This document shows, piece by piece, positions 17,332 to 26,375 of a stretch of 64,000 nucleotides of DNA. Position 1 is the first letter of the stretch. Every line of letters starts with the position of its first letter. The stretch covers positions 248,001 through 312,000 of the forward strand of contig NZ_CP023439.1 of NCBI RefSeq assembly GCF_002354895.1, in the 5' to 3' direction. The translations under genes and the position numbers were made by a program. This stretch comes from Thauera sp. K11 (GTDB lineage: Bacteria; Pseudomonadota; Gammaproteobacteria; Burkholderiales; Rhodocyclaceae). The notes beneath the pieces are model-generated. The model had not been told where the DNA came from. It ran no database searches and saw only the letters and a list, made by a program, of their open reading frames with translations.

Positions 17332-20300
17332 ATGGTGGCCGGCCCGGACGAGAGCGTTTCGCCCGCACCGGGCCCGCACGCGTCCGGCGACGGTGCCGCG
17401 CCGCCGCCGCGCCGTGCCCGGCGCGTCCGCCGGCTGGCGGGAGGGCTGCTGCTGTTGCTGCTGGCAGTGGCGGCGCTTGGCGCCTGGTTCGCCGCCACCG
17501 AAGCCGGCCTGCGCGGGCTCGTCGGCCTTGCGCAGCGCGCGCTTGCCGGGCGCCTCGTGGTCGAGGCGCCCGAAGGCCGGCTGTCGGGGCCCCTGCGCGC
17601 CGGCCTCGTCCGCTTTTCCGGCGCCGACCTGTACATTGAGATCCGCGATCTGGCCCTCGACTGGCAGCCCTCGCAACTGCTGTCCGGCCGCCTCGCCGTC
17701 GACCGGCTCGCGGCGCGCAGCCTGCAGGTGGCGCGGCGCCCCTCCGTGCAGGACGAACCGCCGGCGCCGCCGCAGCGCCTGACGCTGCCCTTGGCGGTGG
17801 AACTGCGGCGCCTGGAACTCGGCGCCTTCGCGCTGAGCGAACTCGCGGCGCCCGCCGCGCCGGACGCGCCTGCGGCGGACGGGGCCGACGCCCCCGTCTT
17901 TTCCTTCACCGACCTCGCGGCCGCGCTCTCCAGCGACGGGCGCAGGCATCGCCTTGCCGCGCTGGCGCTGACCTTGCCGCAAGGCCGTGCGGAACTGGCC
18001 GGCGAACTCGACGGCATCGCCCCCTTCGCATTGTCCGCGAGCGGAAGCTTTTCGGGCCGGCAGGACGGCCGGGCCTATGCGCTGGCGTTCACCGCCGGCG
18101 AAACCCTGCTGCACCCTCGCATCGACCTCGAGGCCGAGGGCGAGGGCCTGCAGGGGCGCGCGGAGGTGTACGCCGCGCCTTTCGACCCGCTGCCGCTGCG
18201 CGCGCTCAGCCTCACCCTCGGCGACGTCGACCCCGCGGCCTTCGCCGCCGGCGCCCCGCGCGCGGCGCTGCGGCTGGAGGCCGAACTGGCGATGCCCGCC
18301 GGCGGCGATGCCTTGCTGAGCGGCCCGCTGCGCATCACCAATCGCAGCCCGGCGCCGATCGACGCCGGCGGCCTGCCGCTCACCGCGGCCACCGGCCGGC
18401 TCGCCTGGCGCAAGGGTGCGGTGGACATCGAGCAGCTCGAACTGCTTTTGCCCGGCGCGCGCGCCCATGCGCCGGCAGGACGCATCGGCGGCCGCCTGTC
18501 CTGGTCGCCGCCGGCCGCGGCGGGCGGGGAAGACGAGGGCAGGGAGGGCGCGGGCAGCCCGGCCGCGTCAGCCGGGCTGCCCGCGGACCTGCCTGGGGCC
18601 TTCGGCCATGTCGCCGCCGTGCTCGAACTGGCCGGCATCGATACTCGGGCGATCGACGGCCGGCTGCCGTCGCAGACCGTGGCCGGCCGCATCGAACTCG
18701 ATGCCGATGCGACGCGCCAGCACGCCCTCGTGGCGCTGGACGTCGGCGTGGCGCGCATCGACGCGCGCGCCGAACTGCAGGCCGGGCCGCCCGACGAGGC
18801 CGGCGTGACGCCGCGCAGCTTCAGCCTCGATGGCAGGCTGCGCAAGGTGGACCCGCGCGCGCTGCTGCCGTCGGCACCGTCGGCCGTGCTCAACCTCGAC
18901 GTGGAAGCGCATGGGACGCTGGCGCCGCGGACGGAGCTGCAGGCGAAGTTCGGCCTGCCCGGCAGCCGCTTCGAGGGCCGCCCGCTGGGTGGCACCGGCG
19001 CATTCCGCTACACCGCGACGGACGGCGCGTTCCGCGTTGCCGACGTCGCGCTGGCGCTGGAACTGGCGGGGAACCGGCTGCAGGCGAGCGGCGACTGGGG
19101 CGGGCAGGGCGACCGGCTCGCGCTCCGGCTCGATGCGCCCGCGCTGTCGGCGATCGGCTACGGCCTCGGCGGCCGCGCGGGCGCGGAAGGGATGCTGGCG
19201 GGCAGCCTGGCGAAACCCGCCGGAAACCTGATTTTCTTCGGCTCCGCGCTGCGCTTGCCGGGGACGCTGAGCCTGGCGGGCGTCAATGGCGAGGCCCGCC
19301 TGGATGCCGGCGTGGATGGCCCGTTCCGGCTGTCGGTCGGGCTGTCGGGGCTCGCCTCGACGGCCCCGCAGGATGACGGCAAGGCTGGCGAAAGGCAGGT
19401 ACTGGTGGATTCGGCCTACCTCACGGCGGAAGGCACGCGGGCCGCGCATACGCTGCTCCTGCGCGCGACCGGCCTCGAGAGCGACCGCCTGGACCTGCGC
19501 CTGCAGGGCGGATTGACGACGGTGAAACGCGCTGCGGCGACGTCCGCCGGCGGTGGCGAGACCCTGGGCTGGGCGGGCGAGCTTGCCGCGCTGGAGACCG
19601 GCGGCCGCGTCTCCGCCCGGCTGGCCGCGCCTGCCAGCCTCGAGCTTTCCGCCGGGCGCATCGGCCTCGGCGCCGCGGAGCTGGCCGTCGGCGAGCAGGG
19701 GCGCATCCGGCTGCAGGAAACGCGCTGGACGCCCTCCGCCAGCGTCGCGCGCGGTTCGCTCACCGGCCTGGTGGTCGACCTGCGGCCGCGGGATGCGGCG
19801 CGCACCACGGCTGCACGCGCCGGCCGCGGCGAACGGCCGCGGCGCGGCGCCGGCCTGCTGACGCTGGGCGCCGAATGGAACCTGCGCGCCGGCGACACGC
19901 TGGAGGGCGAGGCGCGCGTGTTCCGCGAGTCGGGGGACATCAGCGTCGAAGGCGAGATCCGCACCCGCCTCGGGCTCGAGTCCCTCGAGGCGCGGCTGGC
20001 GGCGCGCGACGATCGTCTGGCGCTGAGCTGGGAAGCGAGCGGCAGCGAGTTCGGGCGCGTCGTCGGCTCCGCCTCGCTGCGCGCCGAACGCAGCGGCAAG
20101 GGCGCCTGGCGCATCGCGCCGCAGGCGCCGCTGACGGGCGCCGCGCGGCTGGACATGCCGTCCATCACCTGGCTCGGCCGGCTGATGCGCGAGAACGTGG
20201 AGACGGCTGGCAGCCTGAAGGGCGAATTCACCCTGGCCGGCACGGTGGCCGAACCGCTCGCGAGCGGGCGCATCGACGGGCGCGGCCTGCAACTGGCGCT

Positions 20301-21492
20301 GGTGGACCAGGGCCTGGTGCTGTCCGGCGGCGAACTCGACATGAGTTTCGACCGCGACCGCCTGCGGCTCGACCGCCTCGCCTTCGTGTCGCCCAACCGC
20401 GTGCGCCCGCGCGACGACCGCGTGCCGTTCGAGCGGCTCACCGCGACGCCGGGCACGCTGACCGCCTCGGGCGAGATCCTGCTCGGCACCGGCGCCGGGG
20501 AATTCAGCTTCCGCGCCGACCGCCTGCCGCTGCTGCAGCGCGCGGACCGCTGGCTCATCGTGTCGGGCAGCGGCAGCGGGCGCTCGACATGGACCTCGCT
20601 CGACCTGCAGGCCGACTTCCGCGCCGACGCCGGCTACCTGGAATTCGCCGAGGCGCCGCCGCCCAGCCTGGGCGACGACGTGGTCGTGCTCGGCCGCGAG
20701 GAAAAGGCGGGCAGCTTCGGCGTGCGCGCCGATCTCCGGGTGGCGCTCGGCGATGCGCTGTACCTGTCGGCGATGGGGCTCGACACCCGCCTGTCCGGCG
20801 AACTGCGGCTGCGCCAGCAGCCCGGCCTTCCGCTGTCGGCGGTCGGCACGGTGGCCACGGTGGGCGGCAGCTACCGGGGCTACGGCCAGCGGCTGAGCAT
20901 CGAGCGCGGACTGGTGAATTTCCAGGGCGCGCTCGACGACCCCGGGCTCAACGTCGTCGCGCTGCGCAAGGGGCTGGAAGTGGAGGCGGGCGTCGAGATC
21001 CTCGGCAGCGCACGCCGGCCGAAGGTGCGCCTGGTGTCCGAGCCGTCGGTGCCCGATCCGGAGAAACTGTCGTGGATCGTGCTCGGCCGCGCGCCGGACG
21101 CCGCGTCGGGGGCCGACCTCGGCCTGCTGCTGCCGGCGGCGCAGGCGCTGCTCGGCGGGCCGGGCGGCGGCATGACGGACGAACTGTCGCGCAGCCTGGG
21201 CTTCGACAGCTTCTCCATCGGCCAGGGCGAACTCAACAGCGCCTCCCGCACCGCTACCAGCCGCGTGGTGGGCGGCGGCGCGCGCATCGCCAGCGGCCCC
21301 ACCGTCGCCGGCCAGGTGCTGAGCGTGGGCAAGCGCCTGGGCAGCGACCTCTTCCTGTCGTTCGAGCAGAGCCTGGGCGGCGCAGAAACCCTGGTCAAGC
21401 TCACCTACCAGTTGTCGCGCCGGCTGGCGCTGATCGCACGCGGCGGCACCGACAATTCACTCGACCTGCACTACAGCTTCAGCTTCCGCTGA
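17332..21492 (+). CDS. tamB: Translocation and assembly module inner-membrane protein TamB
   Basis: A 1386-residue AsmA-like/TamB protein. A short cytoplasmic tail rich in Arg is followed by one membrane helix at about residues 34-56. A very long repetitive beta-strand region spans the periplasm, and the C-terminal DUF490 domain occupies roughly the last 350 residues, ending in YSFSFR, an outer-membrane-protein-like terminus. TamB forms a hydrophobic groove linking the inner membrane to the outer-membrane barrel TamA and takes part in lipid transfer and autotransporter assembly. TamA is not adjacent here; upstream is trpC, 3 bases away. Confidence 0.92.
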   Translation: MVAGPDESVSPAPGPHASGDGAAPPPRRARRVRRLAGGLLLLLLAVAALGAWFAATEAGLRGLVGLAQRALAGRLVVEAPEGRLSGPLRAGLVRFSGADLYIEIRDLALDWQPSQLLSGRLAVDRLAARSLQVARRPSVQDEPPAPPQRLTLPLAVELRRLELGAFALSELAAPAAPDAPAADGADAPVFSFTDLAAALSSDGRRHRLAALALTLPQGRAELAGELDGIAPFALSASGSFSGRQDGRAYALAFTAGETLLHPRIDLEAEGEGLQGRAEVYAAPFDPLPLRALSLTLGDVDPAAFAAGAPRAALRLEAELAMPAGGDALLSGPLRITNRSPAPIDAGGLPLTAATGRLAWRKGAVDIEQLELLLPGARAHAPAGRIGGRLSWSPPAAAGGEDEGREGAGSPAASAGLPADLPGAFGHVAAVLELAGIDTRAIDGRLPSQTVAGRIELDADATRQHALVALDVGVARIDARAELQAGPPDEAGVTPRSFSLDGRLRKVDPRALLPSAPSAVLNLDVEAHGTLAPRTELQAKFGLPGSRFEGRPLGGTGAFRYTATDGAFRVADVALALELAGNRLQASGDWGGQGDRLALRLDAPALSAIGYGLGGRAGAEGMLAGSLAKPAGNLIFFGSALRLPGTLSLAGVNGEARLDAGVDGPFRLSVGLSGLASTAPQDDGKAGERQVLVDSAYLTAEGTRAAHTLLLRATGLESDRLDLRLQGGLTTVKRAAATSAGGGETLGWAGELAALETGGRVSARLAAPASLELSAGRIGLGAAELAVGEQGRIRLQETRWTPSASVARGSLTGLVVDLRPRDAARTTAARAGRGERPRRGAGLLTLGAEWNLRAGDTLEGEARVFRESGDISVEGEIRTRLGLESLEARLAARDDRLALSWEASGSEFGRVVGSASLRAERSGKGAWRIAPQAPLTGAARLDMPSITWLGRLMRENVETAGSLKGEFTLAGTVAEPLASGRIDGRGLQLALVDQGLVLSGGELDMSFDRDRLRLDRLAFVSPNRVRPRDDRVPFERLTATPGTLTASGEILLGTGAGEFSFRADRLPLLQRADRWLIVSGSGSGRSTWTSLDLQADFRADAGYLEFAEAPPPSLGDDVVVLGREEKAGSFGVRADLRVALGDALYLSAMGLDTRLSGELRLRQQPGLPLSAVGTVATVGGSYRGYGQRLSIERGLVNFQGALDDPGLNVVALRKGLEVEAGVEILGSARRPKVRLVSEPSVPDPEKLSWIVLGRAPDAASGADLGLLLPAAQALLGGPGGGMTDELSRSLGFDSFSIGQGELNSASRTATSRVVGGGARIASGPTVAGQVLSVGKRLGSDLFLSFEQSLGGAETLVKLTYQLSRRLALIARGGTDNSLDLHYSFSFR

Positions 21493-21498
21493 ACGCGC
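21484..21498 (+). repeat. 15-bp direct repeat, copy 1 (3' end of tamB)
   Basis: TTCCGCTGAACGCGC, which includes the tamB stop codon, recurs exactly at 22074-22088. The two copies bracket a 575-base segment whose right half is strongly AT-rich. A gene-end duplication flanking foreign-looking DNA is what integration at a gene 3' end leaves behind. Confidence 0.7.
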
Positions 21499-21671
21499 AG
21501 CGTCGCCGTCTCTCAATCCCGACCCCGCGGGCAGAACGGGCGTGACGACCGCGCTTGCCGGGCATGACGCCGCGCTTCCAAGGCTGAAATGCCGGCCTAT
21601 GAAGCGCCCGGCCTCCTTGCCTGTACCGAACCAAGCCTTTCAGGGCTTTGTTCCAGCCCGCAATACCGATT

Positions 21672-21956
21672 TCAGGCGCTGGCAGCACCAGCGCAATGAG
21701 GGCGGTGACTTCTTTGTGTTCTCTGACGTGCTTTGGGAGTCGTATTGAAAAAATAGTTATGTGTTTTTTGATGAAAATCAGTGGGGGTTTTTTCTTTAAT
21801 TCCATCTGAAAATCTGGAGCCGTTGTATTGAAGGGAGGAGGAAGCCTGTTTGATACCCAGTTTCAGCTTGCAAAGTTTTTCTTTTGAATATTGTTGGTAT
21901 GCGAATTCATATTCGATTTTCTCGGCGGAGCTTTCTTCTTTAGGGCTGATCGTCAT
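21672..21956 (-). CDS. Hypothetical protein, possibly a truncated gene in an AT-rich island
   Basis: A 94-residue frame whose first ~70 residues (MTISPKEESSAEKIEYEFAY onward) have Lys, Ser, Tyr and Glu usage unlike any neighbour and look like real protein. The last ~24 residues are Arg/His/Ala-rich, as produced by reading through ordinary GC-rich DNA. The simplest reading is the 5' end of an imported gene cut off near 21735. GAGGA directly abuts the ATG, so initiation would be poor. No family is recognised. Confidence 0.3.
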   Translation of the reverse strand: MTISPKEESSAEKIEYEFAYQQYSKEKLCKLKLGIKQASSSLQYNGSRFSDGIKEKTPTDFHQKTHNYFFNTTPKARQRTQRSHRPHCAGAASA

Positions 21957-22073
21957 TCCTCGCTATTAAGCCGGGAAAAAGAAAGTTCTGATTTTTAATT
22001 TTTTGACGTTGGATAATTGACGGAACTCTTTGACTTCGTCCCTGCTCTTAAAATCGATCAGTCTTCATGCGGT

Positions 22074-22088
22074 TTCCGCTGAACGCGC
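22074..22088 (+). repeat. 15-bp direct repeat, copy 2
   Basis: Exact copy of the tamB-end sequence at 21484-21498, lying at the right border of the AT-rich island and about 80 bases before msrA. Base composition returns to GC-rich immediately after it. Confidence 0.7.
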
Positions 22089-22168
22089 CGCGGTCACAGC
22101 ATGCACACGGGGTGTGCCGGACGGTTTCCGGCCGCGCCGTCCATCCCGATCCAACGGAGAGAACGACC

Positions 22169-22759
22169 ATGACGAACACGACGACCGCGCCCGCCGGCGA
22201 ACTGCCACCCCTGCCGGCTGCCGGGCACGAAACCGCGATCCTCGGCGGCGGATGCTTCTGGTGCCTGGAGGCGGTGTTCCAGCGCGTGGATGGGGTGCTG
22301 TCGGTGGAGTCCGGCTACAGCGGCGGCCTCGCCGAAGCGCCGACCTACCGCCAGGTGTGCACCGGCACCACCGGCCACGCCGAAGTGGTGAAGGTGGACT
22401 TCGATCCGGCGCGCATCGGCTACCGCGAGATCCTCGAGATCTTCTTCACCATCCACGATCCGACCACGCCGGACCGCCAGGGCAACGACGTCGGCCCGCA
22501 GTACCGCTCGGTGATCTTCGTCACCGGCAACGCCCAGCTCGAAACCGCGCTGGCGCTGATCGAGGAACTCGACCACGCCGGGCTGTGGCCGGAGCCCATC
22601 GTCACCGAGATCAAGCATGCCGACCTGTTCTGGCCGGCGGAGGAAGAGCACCGTAACTATTTCGCCGACAATCCCGAGCAGTCCTACTGCCGCTACGTGG
22701 TCGCGCCCAAGGTGGCCAAGTTCCGCCAGAAGTTCGCCGCGCGCTGGCGGGCGGATTGA
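22169..22759 (+). CDS. msrA: Peptide-methionine (S)-S-oxide reductase
   Basis: A 196-residue MsrA. The ATG at 22169 follows GGAGAG by seven bases. The catalytic motif GGGCFWCLEAVF is at about residues 26-37, with the nucleophilic Cys inside it. GYSGG, GHAEVVKVDFDP and the closing YCRYVVAPKVAKFRQKF are all family hallmarks. It reduces methionine-S-sulfoxide in oxidised proteins using thioredoxin. The next gene, an FKBP isomerase, starts 52 bases later and may share its transcript. Confidence 0.95.
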   Translation: MTNTTTAPAGELPPLPAAGHETAILGGGCFWCLEAVFQRVDGVLSVESGYSGGLAEAPTYRQVCTGTTGHAEVVKVDFDPARIGYREILEIFFTIHDPTTPDRQGNDVGPQYRSVIFVTGNAQLETALALIEELDHAGLWPEPIVTEIKHADLFWPAEEEHRNYFADNPEQSYCRYVVAPKVAKFRQKFAARWRAD

Positions 22760-22811
22760 GCGCGGCGGCGGGTAGAATGCCTGTCCTTTCATCCCCGAGC
22801 AGGAGACGCGC

Positions 22812-23156
22812 ATGACCCAGACCACCACCGCCAGCGGCCTCGTCATCGACGACATCGAAACCGGCAGCGGCGACCTTGCCGAGAAGGGCAAGATGGTGTC
22901 GGTGCATTACACCGGCTGGCTGACCGACGGTACCAAGTTCGACTCCAGCAAGGACCGCAACGATCCGTTCAATTTCCCGCTCGGCGCCGGTCACGTGATC
23001 CGCGGCTGGGACGAGGGCGTGCAGGGCATGAAGGTGGGCGGCAGGCGCAAGCTGACGATCCCGCCGCAACTGGGCTACGGCTCTCGCGGCGCCGGCGGCG
23101 TGATCCCACCCAATGCCACGCTGGTGTTCGAGGTCGAACTGCTGAAGGTGCTCTGA
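22812..23156 (+). CDS. FKBP-type peptidyl-prolyl cis-trans isomerase
   Basis: A 114-residue single-domain FKBP with no signal peptide, therefore cytoplasmic. Active-site positions are conserved: [65 protein letters not shown]. It catalyses proline isomerisation during protein folding. The start follows AGGAGA by six bases. It lies between msrA and an Lrp-type regulator, all on the plus strand. Confidence 0.93.
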   Translation: MTQTTTASGLVIDDIETGSGDLAEKGKMVSVHYTGWLTDGTKFDSSKDRNDPFNFPLGAGHVIRGWDEGVQGMKVGGRRKLTIPPQLGYGSRGAGGVIPPNATLVFEVELLKVL

Positions 23157-23218
23157 GCGCAGGCGCCCGGCCGCTGCCGCGACAGCGGCGGCCGCGGGAA
23201 AACGACAGGGTGGGAGAC

Positions 23219-23676
23219 ATGAAACTCGATCCGGTGCAGCGGCGCATCCTCGCCCAGTTGCAGAAGGACTCGTCGATCAGCACGCAGGCGCTGGCCGACA
23301 AGGTGGGCCTGTCGGCATCGCCGTGCTGGCGGCGGGTGCGCGAGCTGGAGGAAGCGGGACTGATCCGCGGCTACGTGGCGCTGCTTGACCGCAGGAAGAT
23401 CGGCCTGGACACCTGCGTGTGGGTGCGGGTCAAGCTCAGGAAGCACAGCGCCGACGTGCTCGAACGCTTCGAGCAGGCGGTGAAGAACTGCGACGAAGTG
23501 GTGGAGTGCTACGAACTGCTCGGCGAGACCGACTGCCTGCTCAAGCTCTACCTGCCCAACCTCGAGGCGCTGTCGACCTTCATGCACAACTTCCTGCTGA
23601 AGATCCCGAGGTGGACGTCACCCATTCCAGCGTGGCGCTGCGCGAGATCAAGAACGAGACGGCGCTGCCGCTGTAG
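23219..23676 (+). pseudogene. Lrp/AsnC family regulator with a single-base frameshift
   Basis: A 152-residue-equivalent Lrp protein. The HTH is at residues 5-60 (LDPVQRRILAQLQKD, SISTQALADKVGLSASPCWRRVRELEEAGLI) and the RAM effector domain follows. Near 23606-23611 the frame shifts by one missing base: upstream reads LLKIPRW, while the family ending VDVTHSSVALREIKNETALPL continues in the next frame to a stop at 23676. Unshifted, translation runs to 23734 with an Arg-rich tail. Only the last ~22 residues are affected. It faces the liv operon and could regulate amino-acid uptake. A sequencing error is as likely as a true mutation. Confidence 0.82.
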
Positions 23677-23767
23677 GCGCGGCGGTGCCGTCCCGCGGCG
23701 CGGCCCACCGGACCAGCCGTCCGCTGCCGCGTGATGCGGCACCGGACCTCCCGGCCAGGCGGGGCGC

Positions 23768-24511
23768 TCAGGCGGCGAGCAGTTCCTCGCCCAGATAGGC
23801 GCTGCGCACCTTCGGGTCGCTCAGCAACTGGCGGCCGGTGCCGGTCAGCGTGATGCGCCCGCCGTCCATCACGTAGGCGCGTTCGCTGACTTCCAGCGCC
23901 AGGTTGGCGTTCTGCTCGACCAGCAGTACCGCCATGCCGTCACGGGTGATCGCATGGATCACCTCGAAGATCTTTTCCACCACCAGCGGCGCGAGGCCCA
24001 TCGACGGCTCGTCGAGCAGCAGCACCTGCGGCCGCGACAGCAGCGCGCGGCCGATCGCGACCATCTGCTGCTCGCCGCCGGACAGCGTGCCGGCGGTCTG
24101 GTGCAGGCGTTCCTTGACGCGCGGCAGCAGCGCGAACACCTTCTCGATGTCGGCCGCGACGCCCTCCGGATCGCGGCGGGTGTAGGCGCCGGTGAGCAGG
24201 TTTTCCTCCACCGTCAGCCGGGTGAAGATGCCGCGTCCTTCGGGTACCAGCGCGAGGCCGCGGCGCAGCCGCAGGTGGGAGGGCAGGCGGCCGATCTCTT
24301 CGCCGCGGTGCAGGATCTCGCCGCCGCCGTGCGGTACCACGCCGGCCAGCGTGTTGAGCGTGGTCGTCTTGCCGGCGCCGTTGGCGCCGATCAGCGACAC
24401 CAGTTCGCCTTCGCACAGGTGAAGGTCGATGCCCTTCACCGCCTGGATGCCGCCGTAGGCGACCTGCAGGTTGCGGACTTCGAGGATGGGGCGGGCGTTG
24501 TCAGTGGGCAC
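23768..24511 (-). CDS. livF: Branched-chain amino acid ABC transporter, ATP-binding protein LivF
   Basis: A 247-residue ABC ATPase of the LivF type. Walker A is GANGAGKTTTLN near residue 38, the signature is LSGGEQQMVAIGRAL near 140, and Walker B LLLDEPSMGL near 160, followed by the switch region. It powers uptake together with LivG on the inner face of the LivHM permease. It is the last gene of a five-gene minus-strand operon and overlaps livG by 11 bases. Confidence 0.93.
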   Translation of the reverse strand: MPTDNARPILEVRNLQVAYGGIQAVKGIDLHLCEGELVSLIGANGAGKTTTLNTLAGVVPHGGGEILHRGEEIGRLPSHLRLRRGLALVPEGRGIFTRLTVEENLLTGAYTRRDPEGVAADIEKVFALLPRVKERLHQTAGTLSGGEQQMVAIGRALLSRPQVLLLDEPSMGLAPLVVEKIFEVIHAITRDGMAVLLVEQNANLALEVSERAYVMDGGRITLTGTGRQLLSDPKVRSAYLGEELLAA

Positions 24512-25271
24512 GGTGGTCTCCCAGGTAGGCGCGGATCACGCCGGGGTCGCGCTGGACCTCGGCCGGAGTGCCTTCGGCGATCTTCTTGCCGAAGTCGAGG
24601 ACGGCGACGCGGTCGCACAGCCCCATGATGAGCTTTACGTCGTGCTCGATCAGCAGCACGGTGATGCCGTCGGCGCGCAGCGTTTCGATCAGCGCGCGCA
24701 GGCCGGCGGTCTCGGTGGCGTTCATGCCGGCGGCGGGCTCGTCCAGCGCCAGCAGTTGCGGCTCGGTGGCGAGCGCGCGGGCGATCTCCAGCCGGCGCTG
24801 GTCGCCGTAGGACAGGTTGCGCGCCACCGTGTCGGCGTGGCGGCCGATGCCGACGTAGTCGAGGATCTCGAGCGCGCGCTCGGTCACCAGCTTTTCCTCC
24901 TCGCGCGCGGTGCGGCTCTGCGTCAGGATGCCCCACACTCCGGCACGGGTGCGGATGTGGTGGCCGGCCATGACGTTCTCGAGCGCGGTCAGGTCGCGGA
25001 ACAGGCGGATGTTCTGGAAGGTGCGGGCAACGCCGTGGGCGACGATGCGGTGCGGCTTGCCGGCCGGCAGTTCGGTGCCGTTCATGACGAACTCGCCGCC
25101 GTCGATCGGGTAGGCGCCGGTGAGCACGTTGAAGAAGGTCGTCTTGCCGGCGCCGTTGGGGCCGATGAGGCCGTACACCTCGCCGCGGTGGATCTTCAGC
25201 GACACGTCGGTGAGCGCCTGCAGGCCGCCGAAGCGCTTGTTGACGGCGCGCGATTCGAGCAGGGTGATCAT
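24501..25271 (-). CDS. livG: Branched-chain amino acid ABC transporter, ATP-binding protein LivG
   Basis: A 256-residue ABC ATPase. The start at 25271 overlaps the livM stop by four bases and gives MITLLESRAVNKRFGGLQAL. Walker A GPNGAGKTTFFN is near residue 38, followed by the family-typical ARTFQNIRLF. The signature LSYGDQRRLEIARAL is near 155, and Walker B LLALDEPAAGMN marks it as LivG. It works as a heterodimer with LivF. Confidence 0.93.
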   Translation of the reverse strand: MITLLESRAVNKRFGGLQALTDVSLKIHRGEVYGLIGPNGAGKTTFFNVLTGAYPIDGGEFVMNGTELPAGKPHRIVAHGVARTFQNIRLFRDLTALENVMAGHHIRTRAGVWGILTQSRTAREEEKLVTERALEILDYVGIGRHADTVARNLSYGDQRRLEIARALATEPQLLALDEPAAGMNATETAGLRALIETLRADGITVLLIEHDVKLIMGLCDRVAVLDFGKKIAEGTPAEVQRDPGVIRAYLGDHRAH

Positions 25272-26356
25272 GCCTTCCTCCCTTCGCGGTGGGCATAGCG
25301 GGTGCGTGCGGGCAGCAGGCCGGCCGGGCGCCACAGCATCATCAGGATCATGGCCAGCGACAGCAGCAGCATGCGCAGGATCTCGGGGTCGAGCAGGGTC
25401 TTGCCGAAGAGCGCGGTCTGCAGCGGGATGGCGAAGTGGCGCAGCAGCTCGGGCAGCGCGGTGAGCACGACGGCGCCGAACACCACGCCGGCGAGGTTGC
25501 CCATGCCGCCGAGCACGACCATCGTCAGCACCACGATCGATTCCATCAGGCTGAAGCTCTCCGGGCTGACGAAGCCCTGGAAGGCGGCGAACAGCCCGCC
25601 CGACACGCCGCCGAAGGTGGCGCCCAGCGCGAAGGCGAGCAGCTTCATCATGCGCGTGTCGATGCCGATCGCCTTGGCCGCCAGTTCGTCCTCGCGGATC
25701 GCCGCCCACGCCCGGCCGATGCGCGAGATCTGCAGCCGCCGCACCAGCACCAGCGCGATCGCCACCGCGCCGAGGAAGGCGTAGTAGTACAGCACCAGCG
25801 ACGGCACCTGCATGCCGAACAGGTCCAGGTTGCGCGACAGGTCGATGCCGGCGACGCTCAGCGGGTCGATCATGTCGATGCCCTGCGGGCCGTTGGTGAT
25901 GTTGATCGGCTGGTTCAGGTTGTTCATGAAGATGCGGATGATCTCGCCGAAGCCCAGCGTCACGATCGCCAGGTAGTCGCCGCGCAGGCGCAGCGTCGGA
26001 AAGCCGAGCGCGATGCCGGCCAGCGCCGCGAAGGCCGCGCCCAGCGGCAGCACGATCCAGAACGGCAGGTGGATGCCGAAGTGCGGCGAGGCGAGAAAGG
26101 CCCAGGTGTAGGCGCCGACCGCGTAGAAGGCGATGTAGCCCAGGTCCAGCAGGCCGGCGAAGCCCACCACCAGGTTGAGGCCGATCGCCAGCAGCACGTA
26201 GAGCAGCGCGAAGTCGAGTATGCGCACCCAGCTTGCGCCAAAGGCCAGGGCGGCGAGCGGTGCGGCCAGCGCCAGCACGATCAGGAGCGGCTGCTGCAGG
26301 CGCAGGTCGAGCGGAAAGCCGGCCGCGCGCGGCAGGGTCGTGGAAGTCGAGGTCAT
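25268..26356 (-). CDS. livM: Branched-chain amino acid ABC transporter permease LivM
   Basis: A 362-residue inner-membrane permease with about nine hydrophobic helices. The start at 26356 is chosen over 26395 because AGGA lies nine bases upstream and the extra residues are not family-like. LivM landmarks are GLNLVVGFAGLLDLGYIAFYAVGAY and the cytoplasmic loop GRAWAAIREDELAAKAIGID, which docks on the ATPases. It partners LivH. The stop overlaps livG. Confidence 0.92.
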   Translation of the reverse strand: MTSTSTTLPRAAGFPLDLRLQQPLLIVLALAAPLAALAFGASWVRILDFALLYVLLAIGLNLVVGFAGLLDLGYIAFYAVGAYTWAFLASPHFGIHLPFWIVLPLGAAFAALAGIALGFPTLRLRGDYLAIVTLGFGEIIRIFMNNLNQPINITNGPQGIDMIDPLSVAGIDLSRNLDLFGMQVPSLVLYYYAFLGAVAIALVLVRRLQISRIGRAWAAIREDELAAKAIGIDTRMMKLLAFALGATFGGVSGGLFAAFQGFVSPESFSLMESIVVLTMVVLGGMGNLAGVVFGAVVLTALPELLRHFAIPLQTALFGKTLLDPEILRMLLLSLAMILMMLWRPAGLLPARTRYAHREGRKA

Positions 26357-26375
26357 GGATGCGTTTCCTGTCGGG

